DNA of 64,000 nt from Carnobacteriaceae bacterium zg-C25 (GTDB lineage: Bacteria; Bacillota; Bacilli; Lactobacillales; Aerococcaceae). Positions 8,296 to 16,424 of this stretch are shown in pieces; the first letter of the stretch is position 1, and every line of letters begins with the position of its first letter. The DNA is taken from NCBI GenBank assembly GCA_017945845.1, contig CP072828.1, positions 1,358,408-1,422,407 on the forward strand, in the 5' to 3' direction. The notes beneath the pieces were generated by a model. That model saw nothing but the letters and a program-made list of their open reading frames with translations. It ran no database searches and had not been told where the DNA came from. The translations under genes and the position numbers were made by a program.

Positions 8296-11097
8296 TTAAT
8301 GATGCGCTTGGGTCGAGTTTCCCTCTACTTCTTCTGAAGTTGGATTGACCACACGTACCACATCACTATCCTCAGATTCTGTTTCTTTATTGTTCATTTC
8401 TGATGTAACATCTCTTGATTCTTTTTCTTCCGTTTCTGAAGATCCTTCTGGCATTTCAGATGTTGATACTTCTGGCGTATCAGACGTTGATACTTCTTCA
8501 CTAGAGTTTGGTGTTTCGCTTACTGCACGATTTGTAGTATCTTCTTCAACACGATTCACTGCCGTATTTGGTTTTGGTGTAACAGAAACAGGTTTTTCTT
8601 TGAAATTTGACGGCGTTGGTGTTGGATCAGTTGGTCCAATTAACCCTCTAACATCTTCTACAAAACGTTTCGCATCTTCTCGAACGGACGGTACTCTCCA
8701 CTCAAATGGTTCATCTAATCTCGCATATTTTGGACCCGTTTTTGTATGATTTGTTTCTTCCGGTTTTTCATGAGACAAACGAATGGCATCTTTAGCGTCT
8801 GCAATCAAATGGAAAATAGAGAAGATAGATTTGCGATTCATAATACTTGCTTCATAAGATTCGTAAATCGCATTTGACACAGATTCTCTTGTATCATAAG
8901 ACAATTCTTTATCGTCTACATGGGCTAATAAATAATCTAAAAACTGTAATCCAGTAATACCTGGTCTTGCTCTCAAATCATTAAATCCATTGATATATAG
9001 ATCCAAATCATTTAATCGTTGCAGATTTTTTGATTCACTAACTTTATAAAGTTTATCTAACAGATTTTCTTTTGTGATTGAAAATCTTGATAAATTCAAT
9101 CGATTGATTTTATCAACAAGCTCACTATGTTTTTGCGCTAATGCTTGGTCTTCTGCTGACAATGCTTCTTCTTTATTTAACAAAATATATTGTTTTTCAA
9201 AAGCTGCCAACATATCTAAATAACCTTGCGTTGAATTACCACCTAAAGCAACTTTTTCTTTAAACTGACGTAAAGCGGTTTTAATACGTCTTAATTGCTT
9301 AGGGTCATCTTTATAAGTATTCTCCGCTTGTTTTTCAAGCTCTTGCGCTTTATTGATAACAACATCTTTATCTAAATCACCACGAACAAAGGCGCCAACA
9401 ATATCTGGCAATTTATTTTTAAAGTATTCTTTTTCTCCACCTGACATAATTTTTACATAATGACTATGATCGCCATGTGAAATAACAAAATAACCATCTT
9501 TAATTTCTAATTGTTCCGGAGAAACACCCATTCGTTCTGCAATAGATAACCATTCATTTTCAAAATCCGCCTCTTTATCATCTGTCATAACAGGGACTTT
9601 TAATTTATCAACTGGAATAGCATACGGATGAATATGAGACGGATCATATTCATGTGTTGGTTCATTAAATACAAAGTATCCATTATGCACTTTAATGGCT
9701 TCTCTTGGAACACCATACGCCGCTATAATATAATTTATTTTTTCTTCTAAATTATCTGGCAATTTCGTTGGTTCTTCTGATTTTTCTTTCTCATGAGGTT
9801 TCACAAAATCAACTGGAAGGTCTTTTTTGTAAATATAATGGAAATGATCTCCGTGACGGACAACATACCCTTCTGTATCTTCACTCACAATATCTTTTGG
9901 GTCAAATGCAAATTGATGATGATCACCCTCTCCATTATGATGTTCTTCTACCACTTTAATATTTGGGTATTTAATTTTTGGATCGTCATGTGTTTCACCA
10001 ATTTCATCTGTACCTGCTAAATCAGCATATAAATGCCAATGGTCGCCATGTTTCACCGCTAGCACTGGTGTTTCATTTTCATGGTTTTCGTGGTCATGGT
10101 GTTCATGATTGTGGTGTTCTTCTACCACTTTAATATTTGGGTATTTAATTTTTGGATCGTCATGTGTTGAGCCGATTTCATCTTTGCCTTCTAAATCGGC
10201 ATATAAATGCCAATGATCCCCATGTTTTACCGCTAATACCGGTGTCTCGTCATGATGATGGTGATGCTCATGATCGTGGTGTTCTTCTACCACTTTAATG
10301 TTTGGGTATTTAATTTTTGGATTGTCATGTGTTGAACCAATTTCATCTGTACCTGCTAAATCAGCATACAAATGCCAATGATCGCCATGTTTTACCGCTA
10401 ACACTGGTGTCTCATCATGATCGTGATGACCACCACCATATTCATTATATTCAGCGTTTGGATACAAATGACGTGGGTCGCTATAAACAACCGCTTCTTT
10501 CCCATCGCGTGTATACAAATGGTAATGATCGCCATGTTTTGCAATACGCACAACATCTATTTTAGGCGCTTGAGCGGTAGCTGCTGCACTATGATGAACA
10601 TGCACCGGATGTGGCGCATATGGATTAACCGTCACATTGCTAAACAAAGCAGATGGATCACGATACGTTACATACTCTTTTCCATCTCGTGTATGCACGT
10701 GCCAATGGTCCCCATGCAAAGCAACCGAAACAACGTCCATATTTTTCAATTCATCTAGCGAAACCACGCTCACCATTTCTAATACGGCACCATTATTTTG
10801 ATTTGGATCAGTATACGTAATCACTTCTCGACCATCTCGTGTATGCACATGCCAATGGTCCCCATGTTGTACAATTTTAACAACATCTTCGCCCTTAACT
10901 TCTTGATCGACTAACACTTGCGTCGTATTATCTTTGACCAACTGTTGTTTTAAAGCCGTTGTTTCAACCACTTGATTTTTTGATGATTTAGCGGTTGTTG
11001 ACGTTGATACTGTTGGCGCCGATATCGTTGTTCCCAATTGAACTGCACACACACCGGCTGCCAAAACTGCCACAATTGCAGCAACTGATTTTTTCAT
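8296..11097 (-). CDS. Pneumococcal-type histidine triad (Pht) zinc-binding surface protein
   Basis: A 933-residue secreted protein. The N-terminus is a signal peptide (KKSVAAIVAVLAAGVCA) much like that of streptococcal Pht proteins. It has about eight HxxHxH motifs: two HGDHWHVHTRDG, one HGDHYHLYTRDG, three HGDHWHLYADL within tandem repeats, then HGDHFHYI and HGDHSHYV. His-rich linkers (HHDHEHHHHHD) lie between repeats. A mostly helical region (~550-780) and a Ser/Thr/Glu-rich tail follow; no LPXTG anchor. Pht proteins bind Zn2+ at the surface and pass it to AdcA-type receptors. It is last in the adc operon, 10 bases after the permease gene, with AGGAGA before the ATG. Confidence 0.93.
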   Translation of the reverse strand: MKKSVAAIVAVLAAGVCAVQLGTTISAPTVSTSTTAKSSKNQVVETTALKQQLVKDNTTQVLVDQEVKGEDVVKIVQHGDHWHVHTRDGREVITYTDPNQNNGAVLEMVSVVSLDELKNMDVVSVALHGDHWHVHTRDGKEYVTYRDPSALFSNVTVNPYAPHPVHVHHSAAATAQAPKIDVVRIAKHGDHYHLYTRDGKEAVVYSDPRHLYPNAEYNEYGGGHHDHDETPVLAVKHGDHWHLYADLAGTDEIGSTHDNPKIKYPNIKVVEEHHDHEHHHHHDETPVLAVKHGDHWHLYADLEGKDEIGSTHDDPKIKYPNIKVVEEHHNHEHHDHENHENETPVLAVKHGDHWHLYADLAGTDEIGETHDDPKIKYPNIKVVEEHHNGEGDHHQFAFDPKDIVSEDTEGYVVRHGDHFHYIYKKDLPVDFVKPHEKEKSEEPTKLPDNLEEKINYIIAAYGVPREAIKVHNGYFVFNEPTHEYDPSHIHPYAIPVDKLKVPVMTDDKEADFENEWLSIAERMGVSPEQLEIKDGYFVISHGDHSHYVKIMSGGEKEYFKNKLPDIVGAFVRGDLDKDVVINKAQELEKQAENTYKDDPKQLRRIKTALRQFKEKVALGGNSTQGYLDMLAAFEKQYILLNKEEALSAEDQALAQKHSELVDKINRLNLSRFSITKENLLDKLYKVSESKNLQRLNDLDLYINGFNDLRARPGITGLQFLDYLLAHVDDKELSYDTRESVSNAIYESYEASIMNRKSIFSIFHLIADAKDAIRLSHEKPEETNHTKTGPKYARLDEPFEWRVPSVREDAKRFVEDVRGLIGPTDPTPTPSNFKEKPVSVTPKPNTAVNRVEEDTTNRAVSETPNSSEEVSTSDTPEVSTSEMPEGSSETEEKESRDVTSEMNNKETESEDSDVVRVVNPTSEEVEGNSTQAHH
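9941..10424 (-). repeat. Three tandem repeats inside the Pht gene
   Basis: Three nearly identical in-frame units with periods of 165-174 bases. Each encodes ETPVLAVKHGDHWHLYADL, a linker ending KIKYPNIKVVEEHH, and a His/Asp/Glu-rich spacer whose length differs between units (HDHEHHHHH against NHEHHDHENHEN). This is an obvious substrate for repeat-number variation. Confidence 0.9.
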
Positions 11098-11107
11098 AAG
11101 TTTTCTC

Positions 11108-11902
11108 CTATTTCTTTTTCATTAATAACGAAACCATTAACCCAATTACTGCCAAGACGACAATAACTGACCCAGATTTTAAATTTAAATAATATGACAC
11201 GAGTAACCCCGCATAAATGCACACTAACGATATGACAATCGATAAGATTAATGTTTTTTTGTAGGTTTTAGTGTACTGCATTGCCGTCATAACCGGTATC
11301 ACCAATAAAGACGACACAATCAACGAACCAATCGCTTTAGCCGACAATGCAATGGCAACTGCCGATAAGATGGTAATGACAAAGTTCACTACCTTTACAT
11401 TGATACCTAATAAACGCGCTGACATTGGATTGAAGACAACTAAAAAGATTTGCTTAAACCATGCATAGTACACTAACAACACCCCTAAAGCTGTTGCTAC
11501 AATCACTAAAAATTCACCGTCATTTATCGTAATAATCGAGCCGAACAAATAGGAACTAATCGCGTTCCCGTTGCCCGAAAAACCGGAAAACAGACCGGCA
11601 ACCCCGACACCGAGCGCTAAAATGATAACAGTGGACACTTCTTGATACGCTTTTAACCGATAGCGAATGGCTTCAATGCTAAATCCGGCGAACACACACG
11701 CTACAATGGCGGACACCATTGGATTAATGCCAAAACTTAGCCCAATCGTCACCCCGGCTAACGAGGCGTGCGATAAAGAATCTCCAATCATCGCTAAACG
11801 TTTGAGTAACATCGGCAACCCAATGCACGGTAAAATGATACCGATAAGCGTACCAACAATAAACGCACGTTGCATAAACTCATATTCAAAAATTTCTAAC
11901 AT
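11108..11902 (-). CDS. adcB: Zinc ABC transporter permease (AdcB/ZnuB family)
   Basis: A 264-residue integral membrane protein of the ABC-3 family, with about eight hydrophobic segments. Typical family stretches are GTLIGIILPCIGLPMLLKRL near the start, IGDSLSHASLAGV, and FNPMSARLLGI in the middle. It forms the Zn2+ (possibly Mn2+) channel with the AdcC ATPase and AdcA receptor. The ATG overlaps the adcC stop by 7 bases (ATGTTAG), so translation is coupled. The Pht gene follows after 10 bases. Zn2+ rather than Mn2+ is inferred from the Pht gene in the operon. Confidence 0.92.
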   Translation of the reverse strand: MLEIFEYEFMQRAFIVGTLIGIILPCIGLPMLLKRLAMIGDSLSHASLAGVTIGLSFGINPMVSAIVACVFAGFSIEAIRYRLKAYQEVSTVIILALGVGVAGLFSGFSGNGNAISSYLFGSIITINDGEFLVIVATALGVLLVYYAWFKQIFLVVFNPMSARLLGINVKVVNFVITILSAVAIALSAKAIGSLIVSSLLVIPVMTAMQYTKTYKKTLILSIVISLVCIYAGLLVSYYLNLKSGSVIVVLAVIGLMVSLLMKKK

Positions 11903-12579
11903 TCACACACTCTCCCATGTACATGATAATGCTCACGATCACATATCGCGCACATGCCACTGGACACTTCCAAAACATAATCAACATACGGCAAGGCGTG
12001 ATGAATATGGTGTGTGACCATGACGATTGTTTTACCTTGTTTAACCAACCGTTCCAATAAAGCGTATAACTCTGTTGCGAAATGGACATCAATGTTATTC
12101 GTCGGTTCATCTAACAATAAAATCGGAGCGTCTTGTACTAAGGCTAATAAAATACCTAGACGTTGTAATTGTCCACCAGATAATTCACTTAATTTTTTGT
12201 GCTGATGCCCTAGTAAATTAACCATCTGTAAATAATCCATCTTTTTAGATTGCTTGTTTAAATAGGCTAAATGTACCTCTAACACTTCTTCAATCGATGT
12301 TGGAAATTGTTGGTAGGCTTGTAAACTTTGTTGCGAAATATAGGCAACTTGTTGTTCTTTAATCGCCTTTTGACACGGTTGTCCACCAATGGTAACTTGC
12401 CCACTTTGTATCGGTAACTCACCAAGCATCACATTCAATAAAGTTGTTTTACCCACACCATTATCGCCAATGATTGCCGTAAATGAATGATTTGGTATGG
12501 CAATACTCACATCATCAAAAAGCACTTTGTCATCATAGGCAAATGTCACATTTTCTAAACAAATGGCACTACTACTCAT
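11896..12579 (-). CDS. adcC: Zinc ABC transporter ATP-binding protein
   Basis: A 227-residue ATPase with Walker A GDNGVGKTT, signature LSGGQLQR, Walker B ILLLDEPTNNID and the switch His in VMVTHHIHH. It powers Zn2+ import through AdcB. The C-terminus is unusual: the last 18 residues (CAICDREHYHVHGRVCEC) carry four Cys and three His, a likely metal-binding tail; Cys/His tails on AdcC proteins are known in streptococci. The start overlaps the adcA stop by 8 bases (ATGAGTAG) and the stop overlaps adcB, so the three genes are translationally coupled. Confidence 0.92.
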   Translation of the reverse strand: MSSSAICLENVTFAYDDKVLFDDVSIAIPNHSFTAIIGDNGVGKTTLLNVMLGELPIQSGQVTIGGQPCQKAIKEQQVAYISQQSLQAYQQFPTSIEEVLEVHLAYLNKQSKKMDYLQMVNLLGHQHKKLSELSGGQLQRLGILLALVQDAPILLLDEPTNNIDVHFATELYALLERLVKQGKTIVMVTHHIHHALPYVDYVLEVSSGMCAICDREHYHVHGRVCEC

Positions 12580-13498
12580 TGAACGATTCCACCAATGCTT
12601 TTAAATTGTGACGCATCAATTCTAAATACCCTTTATCCATCTCTTCTTTAGATAGACTTTCCATCGTATATAAAGTTGAGGTTTTCGTATTTGTATTTTT
12701 TGCCAACGTTTCAGCCACTTTTGGTGTCGCTTTTCCTTCAAAGAAAATTGTTGTAATACCATGTTGTTTGACAAAATCGGCAATTGTTTTTAACTGTTGT
12801 GCACTCGGTTCCTCATCTGGTGAAATCCCCGTCACTGCCACTTGTTTTAACTGATAATCGTACGCTAAATAATTAAACGCTGCATGCGATACAACAAAAT
12901 AGCGTTTATCCACTGGCACATGCGCCAATTCTTTTTCAAACATTTCGTCCAACGCTTTAAATTGCTCTAATGCCGTTTTTAAATTTGCTTCATAATACGC
13001 TTTATTGTCCACGTCAAGTGCAACAGCTTTTTCATAAATGGTGCGTAATTGTGTCATTGCGTTTTTAACACTTAACCACGTATGCGGATTAACCGACACT
13101 TTATCATTCGTCACGCCATCGCCACTAGAAAGCAACGTTAAACCTTGTGATAAATCTAAAAATTTCGATTCATCTTTCACTTTTTCTTTTAAATCATCAA
13201 TAAACGTTTCCATATTGGCGCCGTTATAAACGACTAAATCCGCACTTTGAATTTTCGCCATTTGTGACGGTTGCAACTCAAAATCATGCGCCTCTTGATT
13301 ACCTTCAATGATTAACGACACATTCATTTTGTCTCCAACAATGCGCTTCGTTAAATCATATACCGGATAAAACGTTGTATAGACTGTTTTTTTACCATTT
13401 GTAGATTCTGTCTTTTGTGATGTGGTAGTTGCTGCAGAACAACCAAACAATACACCCACAAATAAAAAAGACATGATCATGCGTAGCCATTTTTTCAT
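12572..13498 (-). CDS. adcA: Zinc-binding lipoprotein, receptor of the zinc ABC transporter (AdcA/AdcAII type)
   Basis: A 308-residue solute-binding lipoprotein (cluster A-I). The signal peptide ends at lipobox LFGC. Expected Zn2+ ligands are His in EAHDFELQ, His in NPHTWL, His in VSHAAFNYL and an acid in FFEGKATP. There is no ZinT domain and no long His-rich loop, so by length and build it is closer to AdcAII/Lmb than to full AdcA. That fits its operon with a Pht protein, since AdcAII and Pht cooperate in pneumococcus. The start is the ATG at 13498 with AAAGGGAGG upstream; the frame extends further but without a ribosome site. A good promoter lies at 13534-13562. Confidence 0.93.
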   Translation of the reverse strand: MKKWLRMIMSFLFVGVLFGCSAATTTSQKTESTNGKKTVYTTFYPVYDLTKRIVGDKMNVSLIIEGNQEAHDFELQPSQMAKIQSADLVVYNGANMETFIDDLKEKVKDESKFLDLSQGLTLLSSGDGVTNDKVSVNPHTWLSVKNAMTQLRTIYEKAVALDVDNKAYYEANLKTALEQFKALDEMFEKELAHVPVDKRYFVVSHAAFNYLAYDYQLKQVAVTGISPDEEPSAQQLKTIADFVKQHGITTIFFEGKATPKVAETLAKNTNTKTSTLYTMESLSKEEMDKGYLELMRHNLKALVESFNE

Positions 13499-13515
13499 GA
13501 ATATCCTCCCTTTAT

Positions 13516-13562
13516 AAATCGTAACCATTCCTCATTGTAACGCTAGAGACGCTATTTGTAAA
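13516..13562 (-). promoter_or_regulatory. Promoter of the adc-Pht operon with a possible Zur/AdcR half-site
   Basis: On the minus strand TTTACA (13557-13562) and TACAAT (13534-13539) are 17 bases apart. Immediately downstream, on the plus strand, AAATCGTAAC (13516-13525) resembles half of a Zur box; the second half-site is not convincing. A zinc repressor site is expected here by function, but only the sigma-A promoter is well supported. Confidence 0.6.
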
Positions 13563-13801
13563 CACAAAACGTAAAGTTTTCGTTTTGAAGAACAGATTAA
13601 ATTGTTGTTTTTGTAAAACATTGGGTAAATTATCCGTTGTGTTTTATTTTTTACGCGTTCATTTCAAAACCTACTATATAAAGTGTTGCATTTTTCAACG
13701 CCGTTATTTTACATTTCTTAAAACGTGGGCACCCTCACACCTATTTTTTATCGTCTTTTTTGTGATATACTAAACGCATTAAGTTAGAAGGAGCAGTCGA
13801 T

Positions 13802-14716
13802 ATGTTACAAACAATTGGTAACACCTCGCTACAAGGTTCACGCATTGCGCTTGGCTGTATGCGTATGGCGAGATTAGACGATACACAAGCCACAAAAGCA
13901 GTGGACAGCGCACTAGAAAATGGCATTAATTTTTTTGACCATGCAGATATTTACGGAGCGGGAGAGTCGGAAAAACGATTTAACACCGCACTTTCCCAGT
14001 TGGGTGTCGACCGTCAAAATATCATTTTACAAAGTAAATGTGGTATTCAAAAAGGATACTTTGACTTTTCAAAAGAGCATATTTTACACTCTGTTGACAC
14101 GATTTTAAAACGTTTAGGTACTGATTATTTAGATATTTTGGCGTTACATCGCCCAGACGCATTAATGGACGCTCAAGAAGTCGCTGAAGCATTTGACACT
14201 TTAAAATCTTCTGGTAAAGTGCGTTATTTTGGTGTCAGCAACCAAAACAGATACCAAATGGAATATTTACAACACTTTTGGAAAGAACCGTTAGTTGTCA
14301 ACCAATTACAATTTTCTCCGGCACATACACCGCTAATCGATAGTGGATTAAACGTAAACATGTGGACAGATAAAGCAAGCGATCGCCATGCCGGTGTTAT
14401 GGAATATTGCCAAATGAACAACGTGACGATTCAAGCCTGGTCTCCTTTCCAAATCACTTTGCAAAAAGGAACGTTTTTCAATCATCCAGATTATAAAAAT
14501 TTAAACGATACATTACAAAAATACGCAGCACTTTACAACATCAGCGTTGAAGCAATTGTTATCGCATGGATTTTAAGACACCCTGCAAAAATACAAGCCG
14601 TTGTCGGATCAATGAATGCTGAACGCATTGCCAATATCGCAAAAGCAACAGACGTTCACTTAACACGCCAAGAATGGTATGACATTTACACCAGCGCAGG
14701 CAACGTCTTGCCATAA
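13802..14716 (+). CDS. Aldo/keto reductase
   Basis: A 304-residue (beta/alpha)8 NADPH-dependent oxidoreductase of the YdhF-like branch. The catalytic tetrad is visible: Asp and Tyr in FFDHADIYGAGESE, Lys in LQSKCGI and His in LALHRPD. The C-terminal GSMNAERI is the usual cofactor-phosphate-binding loop region. It reduces an aldehyde or ketone, but the physiological substrate cannot be read from sequence. GAAGGAG precedes the ATG and TATACT (13766-13771) may be its -10. It is a single-gene unit between divergent adcA and convergent surface genes, ended by the hairpin at 14726. Confidence 0.9.
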   Translation: MLQTIGNTSLQGSRIALGCMRMARLDDTQATKAVDSALENGINFFDHADIYGAGESEKRFNTALSQLGVDRQNIILQSKCGIQKGYFDFSKEHILHSVDTILKRLGTDYLDILALHRPDALMDAQEVAEAFDTLKSSGKVRYFGVSNQNRYQMEYLQHFWKEPLVVNQLQFSPAHTPLIDSGLNVNMWTDKASDRHAGVMEYCQMNNVTIQAWSPFQITLQKGTFFNHPDYKNLNDTLQKYAALYNISVEAIVIAWILRHPAKIQAVVGSMNAERIANIAKATDVHLTRQEWYDIYTSAGNVLP

Positions 14717-14725
14717 GACACCAAA

Positions 14726-14754
14726 TAGGGTTGACAGCTTACGCCGTCAACCCT
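14726..14754. repeat. GGGTTGACGGC-type palindromic repeat, copy 2
   Basis: TAGGGTTGAC and GTCAACCCTA form a 10-bp stem just after the aldo/keto reductase stop, followed by AAAAATGATATA. That flank is the reverse complement of the flank of copy 1, so this copy is inverted relative to it. It probably contributes to termination. Confidence 0.8.
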
Positions 14755-14804
14755 AAAAATGATATAAGCAATTGATTCATACCAATATAAATGCGCTCTA
14801 TCGT

Positions 14805-14844
14805 AAAAAAAGGCTATCTTTAGCAAAGAAGATAACCTTTTTTC
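14805..14844. terminator. Bidirectional terminator between convergent genes
   Basis: AAAAAAGGCTATCTT pairs with AAGATAACCTTTTTT around an 8-base loop. A and T runs on the two sides allow use from either strand: the reductase (+) and the surface protein gene (-). Confidence 0.8.
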
Positions 14845-14847
14845 GTG

Positions 14848-14908
14848 CTTTGCGCAATATAAACTAATGAAATGTCATGTGCGCTGGCTACTCTTATATT
14901 GCGCAAAG
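14848..14908. repeat. 15-bp perfect inverted repeat beside the truncated surface protein gene
   Basis: CTTTGCGCAATATAA (14848-14862) and TTATATTGCGCAAAG (14894-14908) are exact reverse complements separated by 31 bases. The right arm ends 5 bases before the TAG stop of the thioester protein. No T run follows, so it is not an ordinary terminator; it could be a recombination or rearrangement end. Confidence 0.7.
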
Positions 14909-14913
14909 TTATC

Positions 14914-16245
14914 CTACACCAACGTACCTGCAAATTCAATTGGTGCTTTATAAGTAAAGGATAAGGTGTGTTTTCTATCCACTGCTCTAAACGTTTTTTC
15001 TTGGTGACTTAATGCCTTACCTGTTGCTTTATCATATTGTGTCGATACAACTTTATAATCTCTTCCTTTGATTAATCTATCAAGGTTGACTTTTTCAATT
15101 TGGTTCTCATGAGCATATACTTCTTTACCACCTTGTTCTGCGGTTGCTTGTGACGTTATTGCCGTTGTTGGCTCGTTTGTAAACGTCATGGTAAATTCTT
15201 GTCCCGGTTGTAAACGATGTTCTTTTGATACTCGTTTATTGAGATAACCATTCGCTACTTTTGTTTCTTTTACAAGATAATCGACATTCGCTGGTAAATC
15301 TCTAAATATAATCACACCACTCTTATCCGTCTTTTGTCGTGATAATTCTCGCCCTGTCGCTTTATTCACAATCGCAAATTCTACACCTTCAATCGACTGA
15401 CCGTCTAACTCCGATGTTTTATGGATTCGGATAATGCCGTTTTTAATTGCCGTTAAGTTTACAAATGTTCCTTGTGGGTCGCCTAACTTAAATGAACCAA
15501 CTGTTTGACTGCCTGCCTTACGATAAACAATAGACGTTCCATGAATAACACTATCTCGGTGCTGTGTAAACGTGAATCGCCCATCTGCCGCGTTCGGTGT
15601 TGCCGTAATGGTTAGTTGACTGCCGTTACGCACAAATCTATAACCACCGTTTTCGGCTGGCACAAACAGATTTTGAATAACGTTATAAGTATCAGTTAAC
15701 GTGATACTTTCTCCTACTTTTATCGTATGCGATTGTCCGTGAAATGAAGATACCGATTTATAATTATTTACTTTATTCAATACATTCGCTTTCCATGATT
15801 GGTATTCTCCCATTGATAACGTCCCTGAAAAACTTGTGGCACGCGCACCTGTTGTTTCCCAGACTAACGCTTGTGTATAACTATAATTCTTATCGGTCGG
15901 ATTTACTTTATATCCGTAATACGTTATAAGAGATAACTTTGTTCGGGTTTCCGTATTAATTTGTACATTTGCATTAATATACTCGTTAGCATTAAATTCC
16001 CTACCTACATACGCACCCGCAATCGCTTCTACGGCTGGCTCTAAACAAAATACTGCTTCACCATTTACACGTAATACCATATACTGTTCCCACGTATTTC
16101 CAGACGGACCACTAAAACGCATCGTCCCACTTTCTGATGATGGGTTTAGTGTCAACGTTCCATTAACGGCGTGAACTGGTGTTGTTACGCCTAATAAAAT
16201 AGCCATCCCCGTAAAAAGAGTGGCTAACCATTTGAATATTTTCAT
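14914..16245 (-). CDS. Thioester-domain surface adhesin, truncated (no cell-wall anchor)
   Basis: A 443-residue secreted protein. The signal peptide is KIFKWLATLFTGMAILLGV ending PVHA. The next ~200 residues are a thioester domain: Cys67 in VFCLEP and Gln125 in YTQALVWE are the pair that forms the internal Cys-Gln bond by which Gram-positive adhesins attach covalently to host ligands. A CnaB/SpaA-like domain (~270-365; Lys in RIHKTSE, Glu in YLVKETK) should form an isopeptide bond, and ~80 residues of a VaFE-like repeat follow. The protein stops abruptly at IEFAGTLV with no LPXTG, membrane helix or charged tail, so it looks cut short. Start chosen at 16245 with GAGGT upstream; an ATG at 16332 with AAAGGGG could add 29 residues. 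Confidence 0.85.
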   Translation of the reverse strand: MKIFKWLATLFTGMAILLGVTTPVHAVNGTLTLNPSSESGTMRFSGPSGNTWEQYMVLRVNGEAVFCLEPAVEAIAGAYVGREFNANEYINANVQINTETRTKLSLITYYGYKVNPTDKNYSYTQALVWETTGARATSFSGTLSMGEYQSWKANVLNKVNNYKSVSSFHGQSHTIKVGESITLTDTYNVIQNLFVPAENGGYRFVRNGSQLTITATPNAADGRFTFTQHRDSVIHGTSIVYRKAGSQTVGSFKLGDPQGTFVNLTAIKNGIIRIHKTSELDGQSIEGVEFAIVNKATGRELSRQKTDKSGVIIFRDLPANVDYLVKETKVANGYLNKRVSKEHRLQPGQEFTMTFTNEPTTAITSQATAEQGGKEVYAHENQIEKVNLDRLIKGRDYKVVSTQYDKATGKALSHQEKTFRAVDRKHTLSFTYKAPIEFAGTLV

Positions 16246-16360
16246 TTCATACCTCAGTTTCTTTTTATTTTTATTTTTTCCTAACCAAAAGAAAAAATTC
16301 CTATCTCTCGGTCTTATTGTTGTCAGTTCCATTTTTCTATTCCCCTTTCCATAATAAAAA

Positions 16361-16382
16361 GACTACCTAAAAAGATAGTCCT
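16361..16382 (-). terminator. Terminator of the membrane-anchored surface protein gene
   Basis: On the minus strand GGACTATC and GATAGTC-like arms (GACTATCTTTTTAGGTAGTC) form a short stem followed by five T, 43 bases after the stop of the upstream gene. Confidence 0.6.
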
Positions 16383-16424
16383 ATCAATTCACAATATCTA
16401 TATTGCTTTAAACGTAATTACCCT

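Noticed and set aside
8345..8749. 134-codon plus-strand ORF opposite the Pht gene tail
   Set aside because: Mirror of the low-complexity Ser/Thr/Glu tail on the other strand; no ribosome site.
9941..10424. Regular repeats resembling a CRISPR array
   Set aside because: Repeats are 165-174 bases, in frame, and encode histidine-triad units; no short repeats with unique spacers are present anywhere in the window.
13516..13541. Full Zur/AdcR palindrome upstream of adcA
   Set aside because: Only one convincing half-site (AAATCGTAAC); the second half does not match, so only a half-site is reported.
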